From: an uncultured Burkholderiaceae bacterium
GTDB taxonomy: Bacteria; Pseudomonadota; Gammaproteobacteria; Burkholderiales; Burkholderiaceae_C
DNA: 8,219 nucleotides
Direction of reading: 5' to 3'
Assembly (NCBI GenBank): GCA_938022295.1
Contig: CALIDR010000187.1
Coordinates: forward strand, 1-8,219
The position numbers were made by a program, and so were the translations under genes. The notes beneath the pieces are model-generated. The model ran no database searches. It was not told where the DNA came from and was given only the letters and a program-made list of their open reading frames with translations. The stretch's first letter is position 1. Each line of letters starts with the position of its first letter. Positions 1 to 6,476 of this stretch are shown piece by piece.

Positions 1-1039
1 GCTGCGCCTGCGCGACGCCGAACAGGTGCCGGCGCACGAGGTAGAGCCAGAACGCGCGCGAGCGCGGCGCGAGCCCCGGCGACTCGATCGCGTCGGCGAG
101 CGCGTAGTAGGCGTCGAAGCGCATCAGCGGGTTGCCGTTGAACAGCAGCGTCGACACGCCGCCGATCAGCACGACGGCGAACGCCGCCTGGCGCAGCGGG
201 CCGTCGGCGGCGGCGAGCCAGAGGCCGAGCGCCGCGGCCGCCATGGCCGTCTCGGCGACGATGCCGACCAGGCTGACGAGCACGCGCCGGTGGCGCTCGC
301 GAAACGCCGCCGCGGCCGACACATCGACGTAGGGCACCGGCATCAGCACGAGCAGGCTCACGCCCATCTCGTGCACCTCGCCGCCCCACACGCGCACCGC
401 CAGCGCGTGCGCGAATTCGTGCACCGCCTTGACGAGCGGGTAGGCGAGCCACAGCGTCAGCAGCATCGCCGGCGTGGCCAGGTGCAGCGCCGCGTAGTGC
501 TGCAGCTCGCGCGCGTTCCCGGCCGCAGCGGCGAGCGCGGCCAGCACCGCCAGCGCCCACGCCACGAGCGCCCAGCGGCGCGCGAAGAGCGCAGCCAGCG
601 GCGCCAGCGCGTCGAGCAAGGGCGTGGGGTCGAACAGGCCCACGCGCAGCGCGAGCGGGTGCAGCCGCTCGTGGCGGCGCTGGCGCTGGCGGCGGTCGCG
701 GCAGTCGAAGAGGGCCGCCACGTCGGGCAGCGCCTCGGTGGCAATCAGCTCGGCGTCGTGCAGCCGTGTCAGCAGCGCGATCAGCTCGGGCTGCGTCGGC
801 GCCGCGTCGCCGTGCTCGGCGACGACGAGGTCCCAGATCTGCTGCAGCGTGTGCCGCCCGTCGAAGCGGCCGACGACGGCGTAGGCGGCGCCGTTGAGGC
901 GGTGCTGGCGGCCGGTGACGCCGTCGACGAGCACGTGCCAGACCTCGCCGCGGTAGCAGTGGCGGTCCAGCCGCACGTGCAGCCGCAGCCGCGGGTGCAG
1001 CTCGGCGACGCGGTACCAGTGCTCGCTGAACGTCGTCAT
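1..1039 (-). CDS. PqqD-like/M50 membrane zinc metalloprotease, C-terminus cut by window edge
   Basis: This is a putative peptide zinc metalloprotease (site-2-protease-like, YydH-type) of the inner membrane. About 346 codons are visible from an ATG at 1037-1039; the gene runs off position 1 without a stop. Residues about 30-100 look like a PqqD-type winged-helix domain. Hydrophobic segments follow at about 153-173 and 188-206. The zinc motif HEFAH is at residues 207-211, with E208 as the presumed catalytic base. The second metal-ligand motif is FNGNPLMRFDAYY, with D309. The family usually has Asp-Gly here, so Asp-Ala is a small deviation. Further hydrophobic stretches lie at about 252-275 and 284-300. 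The gene starts 7 bases after the stop of the GAF/HlyD adaptor gene, so the two are almost certainly cotranscribed. No strong Shine-Dalgarno is seen, which suggests translational coupling. The substrate is unknown. Family relatives often carry a C-terminal lipoyl-like domain, which would lie outside the window. Confidence 0.88.
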   Translation of the reverse strand, partial: MTTFSEHWYRVAELHPRLRLHVRLDRHCYRGEVWHVLVDGVTGRQHRLNGAAYAVVGRFDGRHTLQQIWDLVVAEHGDAAPTQPELIALLTRLHDAELIATEALPDVAALFDCRDRRQRQRRHERLHPLALRVGLFDPTPLLDALAPLAALFARRWALVAWALAVLAALAAAAGNARELQHYAALHLATPAMLLTLWLAYPLVKAVHEFAHALAVRVWGGEVHEMGVSLLVLMPVPYVDVSAAAAFRERHRRVLVSLVGIVAETAMAAAALGLWLAAADGPLRQAAFAVVLIGGVSTLLFNGNPLMRFDAYYALADAIESPGLAPRSRAFWLYLVRRHLFGVAQAQ

Positions 1040-1046
1040 CGCACGC

Positions 1047-2816
1047 TCAGCGGCCGACCCACGCCCACCACTGCAGGCGCAGCCAGCCGAGCGCGCGGTC
1101 GAGCCACTGCCCCGCCAGCGGCCGCTCGCCGGCGTCGACGCGCGCCACGCCCTGCATGCCCGGGCGCAGCGGCACCGCGGCGTCGCCGGCGTCGCCGCGC
1201 AGCCGCGCCTCGGCCTCGAAAACGTTGCGCCCGCCCTCGACGCGAGCCACCGGCATCACGCGCTCGACGACGAGGTCGAACCGCCGCTCGGGCAGCGCCG
1301 ACAGCGTGACCGCGCCGGTGGCGCCCGGCTGCAGGCGGGCGACGTCGCGCTCGTCGACCTGCAGCATCACGCGCAGCTCGGCCGACGGCGTCAGCGTGAA
1401 CAGCAGGTCGCCGCGGCGCACCGGCGCGCCGAGCTGGTTCGCGAGGTCGCCGCCGATCACGCGGCCGTCGAACGGCGCCGTGACCTGCGTGCGCGCGAGC
1501 TGCTGGTCGATCAGCGCCAGCAGCGCGCGCGCCTCGGCCACGCGCGCGTCGGCCATCACGAGCGCGGCGCGGTCGGCGTTGGCCTGCGCCTCGACGTAGG
1601 CGCTCTCGTGGCGCGCGACTTCGCTCTCGGCGCGGCGGCGTTCGAGGCGCAGGTCGTCGTCGGCGAGTTCGGCCAGCAGCTGGCCGGCGACGACGCTGTC
1701 GCCGGCACGCACGTGCACGCTCTTCAGGAAGCTGTCCACCGGCGCCACCAGCGCGCGCTGGACCTGGCCTTCGAGCCGCGTCGGCGCGCTGATCGGGTAC
1801 GGCACCGGCCAGGCGAACGCGGCGGCGGCCACCGCTGCGGCCGCCAGCGGCGGCAGCAGCACGAGCGCGCGCCGGCGCGCCGGCGGGGCGGCGGCGGTGC
1901 GCTCGCGCCAGCGCGCGCGCAGGCGCTGCAGCGCCGAGCGGTCGAGGTCGAGCTGCAGCTTCAGCAGCGGCGCGAGGTCGGCCGCCAGCGCCTCGAAGCG
2001 GGCACCGGCGGTGGCGTCGAACAGCGCCGGCTGCCGGCGCTCGAACGTGATCGCGCCGATCAGGGTGCCGTCGACCGCCAGCGGCACCGTGAGCACCGAC
2101 GCCGCGCCGTGGCGCTGCGCGAGGTCGGCGTGGGCGAGCGTGATGCGCGGCCGGTCGTCGGGGTGCGGCGGATACCACAGCGTGGCGGCCTGGTCGACCG
2201 CTTCGTCCATCGCCCGGCCGAGCGCCTGCACGAGCGCCTGCTGGCGTTCGAGCTGCGCGCCGTCGGAGACCGCGCGCACGCGCACGAACCGGTGGTCGGC
2301 CAGGCCGATCGCGACCCGCTCGGCCTGCGCCAGCCGCGCCAGCTCGGTGGCAAGCACGGCGGCGCAGCGCTCCAGGCCGTCGGCGGCGAGCGCGCGGCGC
2401 AGCAGCGCGGACAGCGGCTCGGCGGCCAGCGCCGCCGCCGGCGCGGCCACCGGCCAGGGCGGCGTCGGCGCAGCGTCGGGCGGGGCCGCAACCGGCGGCG
2501 GCGCCGGGGTGGCGGGCGGCATCGGCGTCGCGCGCCGCTCGGCGTGGGCGAGCCGCATCGCGATCGCGCCGACCGCCTCGCCGCGGTGGCGCACCGTGCG
2601 CAGGATCACGCCGTCGTGCGGCGGCGGCGCGCGGTCGGGGTGTTCGAGGTGCGCCCGCGCGTGGCGGCGCAGGTGTTCGTCGGGCGCGGCATCGGTGGGC
2701 CAGGGCACCGACTTGAGACTTCCGTCACGCCGGCGCAGCAGCAGCACGGCGGCGGCCACGTCGCCACGCGACGTGACGGCGCTTGCCAACCAGCGCTGGA
2801 CGGATTCGTCGGCCAT
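1047..2816 (-). CDS. GAF-domain HlyD-family membrane-fusion adaptor
   Basis: This 589-residue protein is a periplasmic adaptor (HlyD/RND membrane-fusion type) with an unusual cytoplasmic front half. Residues 20-90 form a small alpha/beta segment of unknown type. Residues about 93-130 are a Pro/Ala-rich linker. Residues about 135-290 read as a GAF domain, ending in a typical VLTVPLAVDG..IGAITFER strand pattern. A single transmembrane helix lies at about 317-338. After it come the first barrel-sandwich half (about 350-385, VRAGDSVVAGQLLAEL), a short alpha-hairpin (about 385-442), the second half (about 443-478, VTAPFDGRVIGG), and a beta-barrel to about 560. The C-terminal tail is rich in Trp (WLRLQWWAWVGR). 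The expected topology puts GAF in the cytoplasm and the adaptor in the periplasm, which suggests a signal-sensing exporter part. The M50 protease gene follows after 7 bases. The ATG at 2814-2816 is the first start in the frame; no clear ribosome site precedes it, and a dyad sits 2 bases upstream. The transported substrate is unknown. Confidence 0.9.
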   Translation of the reverse strand: MADESVQRWLASAVTSRGDVAAAVLLLRRRDGSLKSVPWPTDAAPDEHLRRHARAHLEHPDRAPPPHDGVILRTVRHRGEAVGAIAMRLAHAERRATPMPPATPAPPPVAAPPDAAPTPPWPVAAPAAALAAEPLSALLRRALAADGLERCAAVLATELARLAQAERVAIGLADHRFVRVRAVSDGAQLERQQALVQALGRAMDEAVDQAATLWYPPHPDDRPRITLAHADLAQRHGAASVLTVPLAVDGTLIGAITFERRQPALFDATAGARFEALAADLAPLLKLQLDLDRSALQRLRARWRERTAAAPPARRRALVLLPPLAAAAVAAAAFAWPVPYPISAPTRLEGQVQRALVAPVDSFLKSVHVRAGDSVVAGQLLAELADDDLRLERRRAESEVARHESAYVEAQANADRAALVMADARVAEARALLALIDQQLARTQVTAPFDGRVIGGDLANQLGAPVRRGDLLFTLTPSAELRVMLQVDERDVARLQPGATGAVTLSALPERRFDLVVERVMPVARVEGGRNVFEAEARLRGDAGDAAVPLRPGMQGVARVDAGERPLAGQWLDRALGWLRLQWWAWVGR

Positions 2817-2818
2817 AT

Positions 2819-2842
2819 CCGGCAGCCTATCGACGCTGCCGG
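2819..2842. promoter_or_regulatory. 8-bp perfect inverted repeat immediately upstream of the adaptor start
   Basis: CCGGCAGC and GCTGCCGG form a perfect 8-bp dyad with an 8-base spacer, ending 2 bases before the adaptor ATG on the minus strand. No T-run follows, so an intrinsic terminator for the upstream HIT gene is not well supported. It could be an operator, or an RNA hairpin that covers the translation start. On the minus strand the spacer and inner arm contain TAGGCT, a possible weak -10 that would place transcription start at or next to the ATG. The sequence does not decide between these readings. Confidence 0.4.
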
Positions 2843-2909
2843 TCGCGGATTGAGCGAACAGACGGGTGCGGCCGGTGCAGATTGCCGGCCGGCGACGCCG
2901 GGGCGGCCG

Positions 2910-3326
2910 TCAGCCGGCGGCCAGGTGCGGCTTCAGCCGCGCCGCGAGCGCCTGCAGACGTTCGAGGCCCGGCTCCCGGCGCGGCCAGCCGAGCGTGACG
3001 CCGTCGCCGTCGTGGCGCGGCAGCACGTGCAGGTGCAGGTGCGGCACGGTCTGGAAGCCGGCGGCGCGGTTGGCCTGCAGGATCGTGACGCCGGCGGGCG
3101 CGAAGGCGGCGTCGACAGCGATCGCGATCCGGCGCGCGGCGCGCATCAGCGCCGCCGCCTCGGCTTCGGTGGCGTCCATCAGCGTCGCGCAGGGGCGCTT
3201 CGTCGCGACGATGACGTGGCCGTCGTTGACCTGGCCGGCGTCCATGAACGCGAACACGAGGTCGTCGTCGGAGACCGGGGCGCACGGCAGCTCGCCGGCC
3301 AGCAGGCGTTCGAACACGGTGGGCAT
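2910..3326 (-). CDS. HIT-family nucleotide hydrolase/transferase
   Basis: This is a 138-residue histidine-triad protein of usual length for the HIT superfamily. These cytosolic enzymes cleave nucleoside phosphoramidates, adenylated or dinucleoside polyphosphate substrates through a nucleotidylated histidine. The signature VPHLHLHVLPR gives H96, H98 and H100, with H98 the presumed nucleophile by family rule. N86 and the GFQTVPH stretch fit the nucleotide-binding loop, and NDGHVIVATKRP (34-45) is the usual HIT core strand. The ATG at 3324-3326 has GGAG 8 bases upstream (minus strand, 3335-3338), which supports this start. The gene begins 16 bases after the DUF2062 gene ends, so it is probably the last gene of that operon. 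A 93-base gap with a strong dyad separates it from the adaptor gene. The exact substrate (Hint-like or Ap4A-hydrolase-like) cannot be told from sequence alone. Confidence 0.92.
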   Translation of the reverse strand: MPTVFERLLAGELPCAPVSDDDLVFAFMDAGQVNDGHVIVATKRPCATLMDATEAEAAALMRAARRIAIAVDAAFAPAGVTILQANRAAGFQTVPHLHLHVLPRHDGDGVTLGWPRREPGLERLQALAARLKPHLAAG

Positions 3327-3342
3327 CGGGCGGGCTCCGGGT

Positions 3343-3924
3343 TCAGGGTCGATCGCCGCGCGGCGAGCCGCCGTTGGCGCGCTGGCGCAGCCGCCGCCAG
3401 CGTTGCCAGCGCACGTTCAGCGCCAGCGCCCAGCTCGCCAGGACGTAGGTCAGCAAGCCGGCGGTGGTGGCCATCAGCGCCATGCCGAGCAGCAGCGGCT
3501 TGCCGAGGGCAGTGATGCCGTCCCACGTCTTGCGCACCCAGCCGCGGCCGTTGTCGGCCAGCGGCTGCGGCTCCTTGACCGGCGGCGCGGCATCGGCCGG
3601 CACCTCGACGCCGAGCACCGCCTTGCCCAGCCGCCAGGCGGCGTAGTACAGCGGGCCGTAGGTGGCGGGGTTGCTGATCAGCGTGCTGACGGCCGCCGTC
3701 GGCACGTTGGCACGCATCACGACGGCCGCGGCCACCGACAGCGGGATCTGCGCGATCGGGATCAGCAGGCCGAAGAAGACGCCGATCGCCATCCCGAGCG
3801 CGATGCCGCGGCGGCTCATGTGCCACAGCCGCGGGTGGTGCAGCGCCGGGCCGATCCAGCGCAGCCACCGGTTCGCCCGCATCGACTCCTGCGTCGGCAT
3901 CAGGCGTTTGACGTGGTCTTTCAT
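3343..3924 (-). CDS. DUF2062 family inner-membrane protein
   Basis: This 193-residue protein matches the DUF2062 pattern. A basic N-terminus (residues 1-40, with HPRLWHMSRRGIALG at the membrane entry) precedes a Gly-rich hydrophobic segment, GMAIGVFFGLLIPIAQIPLS (44-63). Next comes the conserved SNPATYGPLYY motif (84-94), where the Asn-Pro pair is diagnostic. A polar loop with several prolines spans about 108-128, and a last hydrophobic segment lies at about 143-169 before a very basic tail. The molecular function of the family is unknown. The start ATG overlaps the stop TGA of the Na/Pi transporter gene (ATGA at 3921-3924), so the two are probably translationally coupled and may work in the same membrane process. 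Its own ribosome site would lie inside the transporter gene and is weak. Confidence 0.9.
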   Translation of the reverse strand: MKDHVKRLMPTQESMRANRWLRWIGPALHHPRLWHMSRRGIALGMAIGVFFGLLIPIAQIPLSVAAAVVMRANVPTAAVSTLISNPATYGPLYYAAWRLGKAVLGVEVPADAAPPVKEPQPLADNGRGWVRKTWDGITALGKPLLLGMALMATTAGLLTYVLASWALALNVRWQRWRRLRQRANGGSPRGDRP

Positions 3925-5564
3925 CCGGCGGCAGGGGCTTCGGCAGCGATATCGGCGTCGAGCTGGGCGGCCTTGACGGCCTGCTGGAGCGCCCGCCGCA
4001 AGGCGCTGGCCGCGCGCAGGCGGGCGTCCATCATGGCCAGCGGCAGCCGCCCGTCGGCGCCGGCGGCGAGCAGCGCGGCCTTGAGCGCCTGGTACGAATT
4101 CTCGCTGGCGTCCAGCAGCCGACCGACGGCCGGGGTCACGATCGGCTCGTGGGCGGCCGTGTCATCCGGCACGGCAACGGCGTCGAGCAGGGCGTGGCCG
4201 CAACGCCGGAACTCGGCGTCGGCGGCGGCCACCGCGTCGGGCAGCGCGACGGCGGCGGCGTCGCCGAGCGCGACGGCGGCGTCGTAGGCCGATTCGGCGG
4301 TGGCCTCGTGGTATCGCGCCACGCGCAGCACGAGCGGCAGGCGCTCGCCGGTGTGGGCCGACATCGCGCCGCGGTGCATGCGCTCGACGAAGCGGTCGAT
4401 CGCGGCGTCGAGGGCGGCCCGCACGGCGCGGTCGCGCTGCAGGGCAGCGGGCGCGGCGCCGGCGAGCGCCCCGCGGGCCACGCGGGCGGCGATCGCGCCC
4501 GAGCGGCGCACCTCCCGGCGCAGCGCGTCGAGCGCGAGCTCGGGCACCTGCAGCACGTTGTCGTCGAGGTGGCGCGGGCGGGCCTCGTCCTCCTCCTGGG
4601 TGCGGAAGCGCTGCAGCAGCCACCGGGTGAGGCGCTCGGCCAGCGGCCACATCAGGGCGACGCCGAGCAGGTTGAAGATCGAGTGGAACAGCGCCAGCGT
4701 CGACGCCGGCTCGTGGTCCATGCCGATCGCGTCGCGCACCCACACGATCGCGCCCACCAGCCAGGGCAGTAGCGCCAGCGCGACGGCGGCGGTGAGCACG
4801 TTGAACAGCACGTGCGCCGCGGCGGCGCGGCGCGCGTTGGGCGTGGCGCCGATCGCGGCGAGCACCGCCGTCACCGTGGTGCCGATGTTGGCGCCGACCA
4901 CGACCGCGGCGGCCGCCTGCAGCGAGATCAGGCCGCTTTGCGCCGCCGTCAGCGCGAGCGCCATCGACGCCGCCGAGGCCTGCATCACGACCGTCAGCGC
5001 CGCGCCGATGCCCACCATCGCCAGCGCCCCGGCCACGCCTTCGCCCGCGGGCAGCCGCACCTCGTCGGCCAGGCCGAGGAACGCCTGCTGCAGCAGCCCG
5101 ATGCCGAGGAACAGCACGCCGAAGCCGGCCACCGCCTGGCCGGTGGCGGCCACCGCCGGCCGGCGGCCGACGAGGCGCGCCAGCGCGCCGAGGCCGATCA
5201 GCGGCAGCGCGAACGCCTCGACCTTGACCTTCAGGCCCACCAGGGCGACGAGCCAGCCGGTGAACGTGGTGCCGACGTTGCTGCCGAACAGCACCCACAG
5301 CGCCTGCGACAGGCTGAGCAGCCCGGCGTTGACGAAGCCGATCGCCGCCACCGTGACGGCGCTGGACGACTGCACCGCCGCCGTGATCAGCGCCCCCGAC
5401 GCCAGCCCGTGCAGGCGGGTGCGCGTCGAGCGCGCGAGGATGTGCTCGAGCGCAGGCCCGGCGGCGAGCTTCAGGCCGTCGGTCATCAGGCCCATGCCGA
5501 GCAGGAACAGGCCCACGCCGCCGAGCAGCGGGCCGAACAGCGCGACCGGGTCGAGGGCGTTCAA
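3921..5564 (-). CDS. Na/Pi cotransporter family protein with PhoU-like C-terminal domain
   Basis: This 547-residue member of the NptA/PNaS family is expected to move phosphate or a similar anion with sodium across the inner membrane. It shows the family's two inverted repeats: QSSSA at 65-69 with GSNVGTT at 94-100, and the degenerate QASAAS at 195-200 with GANIGTT at 224-230. About eight to ten hydrophobic segments fill residues 8-315. Residues about 340-540 form an Ala-rich, helical PhoU-like cytosolic domain, separated by the acidic/basic stretch RTQEEDEARPRH (321-332). The start is TTG at 5562-5564. It is the first usable start in the frame and keeps the first membrane helix (LLGGVGLFLLGMGLM); the next ATG, residue 24, would delete it. 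No good Shine-Dalgarno precedes it. Phosphate is the family assumption; many bacterial members are not tested. Confidence 0.92.
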   Translation of the reverse strand: MNALDPVALFGPLLGGVGLFLLGMGLMTDGLKLAAGPALEHILARSTRTRLHGLASGALITAAVQSSSAVTVAAIGFVNAGLLSLSQALWVLFGSNVGTTFTGWLVALVGLKVKVEAFALPLIGLGALARLVGRRPAVAATGQAVAGFGVLFLGIGLLQQAFLGLADEVRLPAGEGVAGALAMVGIGAALTVVMQASAASMALALTAAQSGLISLQAAAAVVVGANIGTTVTAVLAAIGATPNARRAAAAHVLFNVLTAAVALALLPWLVGAIVWVRDAIGMDHEPASTLALFHSIFNLLGVALMWPLAERLTRWLLQRFRTQEEDEARPRHLDDNVLQVPELALDALRREVRRSGAIAARVARGALAGAAPAALQRDRAVRAALDAAIDRFVERMHRGAMSAHTGERLPLVLRVARYHEATAESAYDAAVALGDAAAVALPDAVAAADAEFRRCGHALLDAVAVPDDTAAHEPIVTPAVGRLLDASENSYQALKAALLAAGADGRLPLAMMDARLRAASALRRALQQAVKAAQLDADIAAEAPAAG

Positions 5565-5571
5565 CGGCGGC

Positions 5572-5593
5572 GCGCCCCGGCGCGCGGGGGCGC
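5572..5593. repeat. GC inverted repeat in the gap before the Na/Pi transporter start
   Basis: GCGCCCC (5572-5578) and GGGGCGC (5587-5593) form a perfect 7-bp dyad with an 8-base loop in the 40-base gap between the eRF1-like gene and the TTG start of the transporter. In mRNA the hairpin would end 7 bases from the start codon, where a ribosome site would be. It could dampen or regulate transporter translation. In DNA of this GC content such a dyad can arise by chance. Confidence 0.35.
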
Positions 5594-5604
5594 CGGGACG
5601 GCGG

Positions 5605-5985
5605 TCAGGTCGGCGTCGGGGTGCCGGCCATGCGGTCGTACTTCAGGAAGTAGCGCCGCGCCAGCGCGACGAGCTGGCCGTCGCTCGGGTGGTCGACCGT
5701 CTCGTAGCCGACGATGTGGCGCGCCGTCTGCGGGCGGTGCTTCTCGACGTAGTGGCGGAAGTCGGCCAGCGCCGTCTTGGAGCCGACGACGAGCACCTCG
5801 GCGATGCCCTCGAGGGCGGCGCAGACCTCGGCGAAGAACTCGTGCTCGCTGCGCACGGCGCTGCCGTGCCGGCGCGTCGGGTGGCTGTGCGCCTTGAGCT
5901 TCTGCGACTCGACGTGGTCGGGGTCGAACTGCAAGATCTGCGCGCTGTGGTGGTCGACGCGGACCACGGCGTGGAAGAGGGCCAT
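5605..5985 (-). CDS. Small eRF1-domain-like 'translational machinery protein'
   Basis: This 126-residue soluble protein resembles the small betaproteobacterial proteins named 'translational machinery protein', related to the third domain of eRF1 and to archaeal/bacterial release-factor-like (baeRF) proteins. The core IAEVLVVGSKTALADFRHYV (61-80), followed by a helix and IVGYETVDHPSDGQLVALAR (91-110), is the recognisable part. The N-terminus has a beta-strand pattern with a His-rich stretch (HSHPTRRHGSAVRSEHEFF, 33-51). The C-terminus ends in a short TPTPT tail. I see no GGQ release-factor motif, so peptide release is not expected; a role on ribosomes or in stress is inferred. The ATG at 5983-5985 has GGAG 9 bases upstream. 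It is preferred to the long in-frame upstream extension, which is Arg-rich antisense noise over the DksA-like gene. It lies second in the minus-strand operon, 38 bases after the DksA-like gene. Confidence 0.85.
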   Translation of the reverse strand: MALFHAVVRVDHHSAQILQFDPDHVESQKLKAHSHPTRRHGSAVRSEHEFFAEVCAALEGIAEVLVVGSKTALADFRHYVEKHRPQTARHIVGYETVDHPSDGQLVALARRYFLKYDRMAGTPTPT

Positions 5986-6023
5986 CGGGGAGTGCTCCGG
6001 GGGTGGGGAATCGTGCCGGCGGA

Positions 6024-6410
6024 TCAGCCGCCGCGGCGCAGCGCCTCGCGCTCGCGCGCGCTCTCGCAGTCGATGCAGCGCAGCGCCCACGGCTCGGCGC
6101 GCAGGCGCTCGAACGGGATGTCGACGCCGCAGTCGGCGCAGATGCCGTACTCGCCGCGTTCGAGGCGCTGCAGCGCGGCGACGACGGCGTCGAGCTCGGC
6201 GCGCTCGAAGTTCGTCAGCGCGGCGGCGATGTCGCGCTCGGGCAGCCGCTGCGGCGGGTCGTCGCCGTCCTGCTGCGCCACTTCGTGCGCACGCTCGACA
6301 CGCGTCTTGCCGTACAGGTGGTCGGCGAGCTGCTTCTCGAGGCCGCGGCGGCGCGCGACGAGCGCGGCTTCGAGCTCGGCGCGCTGCCCGGCGGTCAGGG
6401 GGGCGTTCAT
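6024..6410 (-). CDS. DksA/TraR-type C4 zinc-finger protein
   Basis: This 128-residue protein is a likely RNA-polymerase-associated regulator of the DksA/TraR family. Residues about 7-80 are two helices that would form the coiled coil. The zinc finger follows with C91, C94, C112 and C115 (CADC...CIDC), including the usual GEYGICADCG and the PWALRCIDC end. At about 23 residues less than E. coli DksA (151 aa), it is a short version. The coiled-coil tip region (about 46-62, QQDGDDPPQRLPERDIA) is acidic but does not show a clean DxxDxA motif. It may therefore bind the polymerase secondary channel without acting exactly like DksA. The ATG at 6408-6410 has GGAG 7 bases upstream. It is the first gene of the minus-strand operon, downstream of the FNR-like box, so it may set the expression of stress genes when the box is used. 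Confidence 0.9.
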   Translation of the reverse strand: MNAPLTAGQRAELEAALVARRRGLEKQLADHLYGKTRVERAHEVAQQDGDDPPQRLPERDIAAALTNFERAELDAVVAALQRLERGEYGICADCGVDIPFERLRAEPWALRCIDCESAREREALRRGG

Positions 6411-6448
6411 CGGCGGTCTCCGCTGGCGTCTGGTCGTACAGGACCCAC

Positions 6449-6457
6449 ATGGTCGCA
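6449..6457 (-). promoter_or_regulatory. Possible extended -10 for the minus-strand operon
   Basis: On the minus strand TG-C-GACCAT fits an extended -10 with the two most important hexamer bases (A2 and T6) present. Transcription would start near 6442. That places the centre of the TTGAC-N4-GTCAA palindrome at about -41.5, the classical class II activator position, and gives a leader of about 32 bases that contains the GGAG of the DksA-like gene. The hexamer itself is poor, as expected only for an activator-dependent promoter. Confidence 0.3.
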
Positions 6458-6476
6458 GGTCGCGGCCCGCGTGGCG

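Noticed and set aside
26..1309. Long plus-strand open frame of 427 codons
   Set aside because: It is antisense to the M50 and adaptor genes, extremely rich in Arg/Ala/Gln/His and without recognisable domains; open by GC bias.
1871..1884. 14-bp palindrome GCCGGCGCGCCGGC
   Set aside because: It lies inside the adaptor coding region over an Ala/Arg stretch and is explained by codon choice.
2889..2901. CCGGC-GAC-GCCGG hairpin just after the HIT gene stop
   Set aside because: The stem is only 5 bp and no T-run follows on the minus strand; not enough for a terminator call in such GC-rich DNA.
1608..3515. Plus-strand open frame of 635 codons
   Set aside because: It crosses the adaptor, an intergenic gap and the HIT gene in antisense and has low-complexity Arg/Gly composition.
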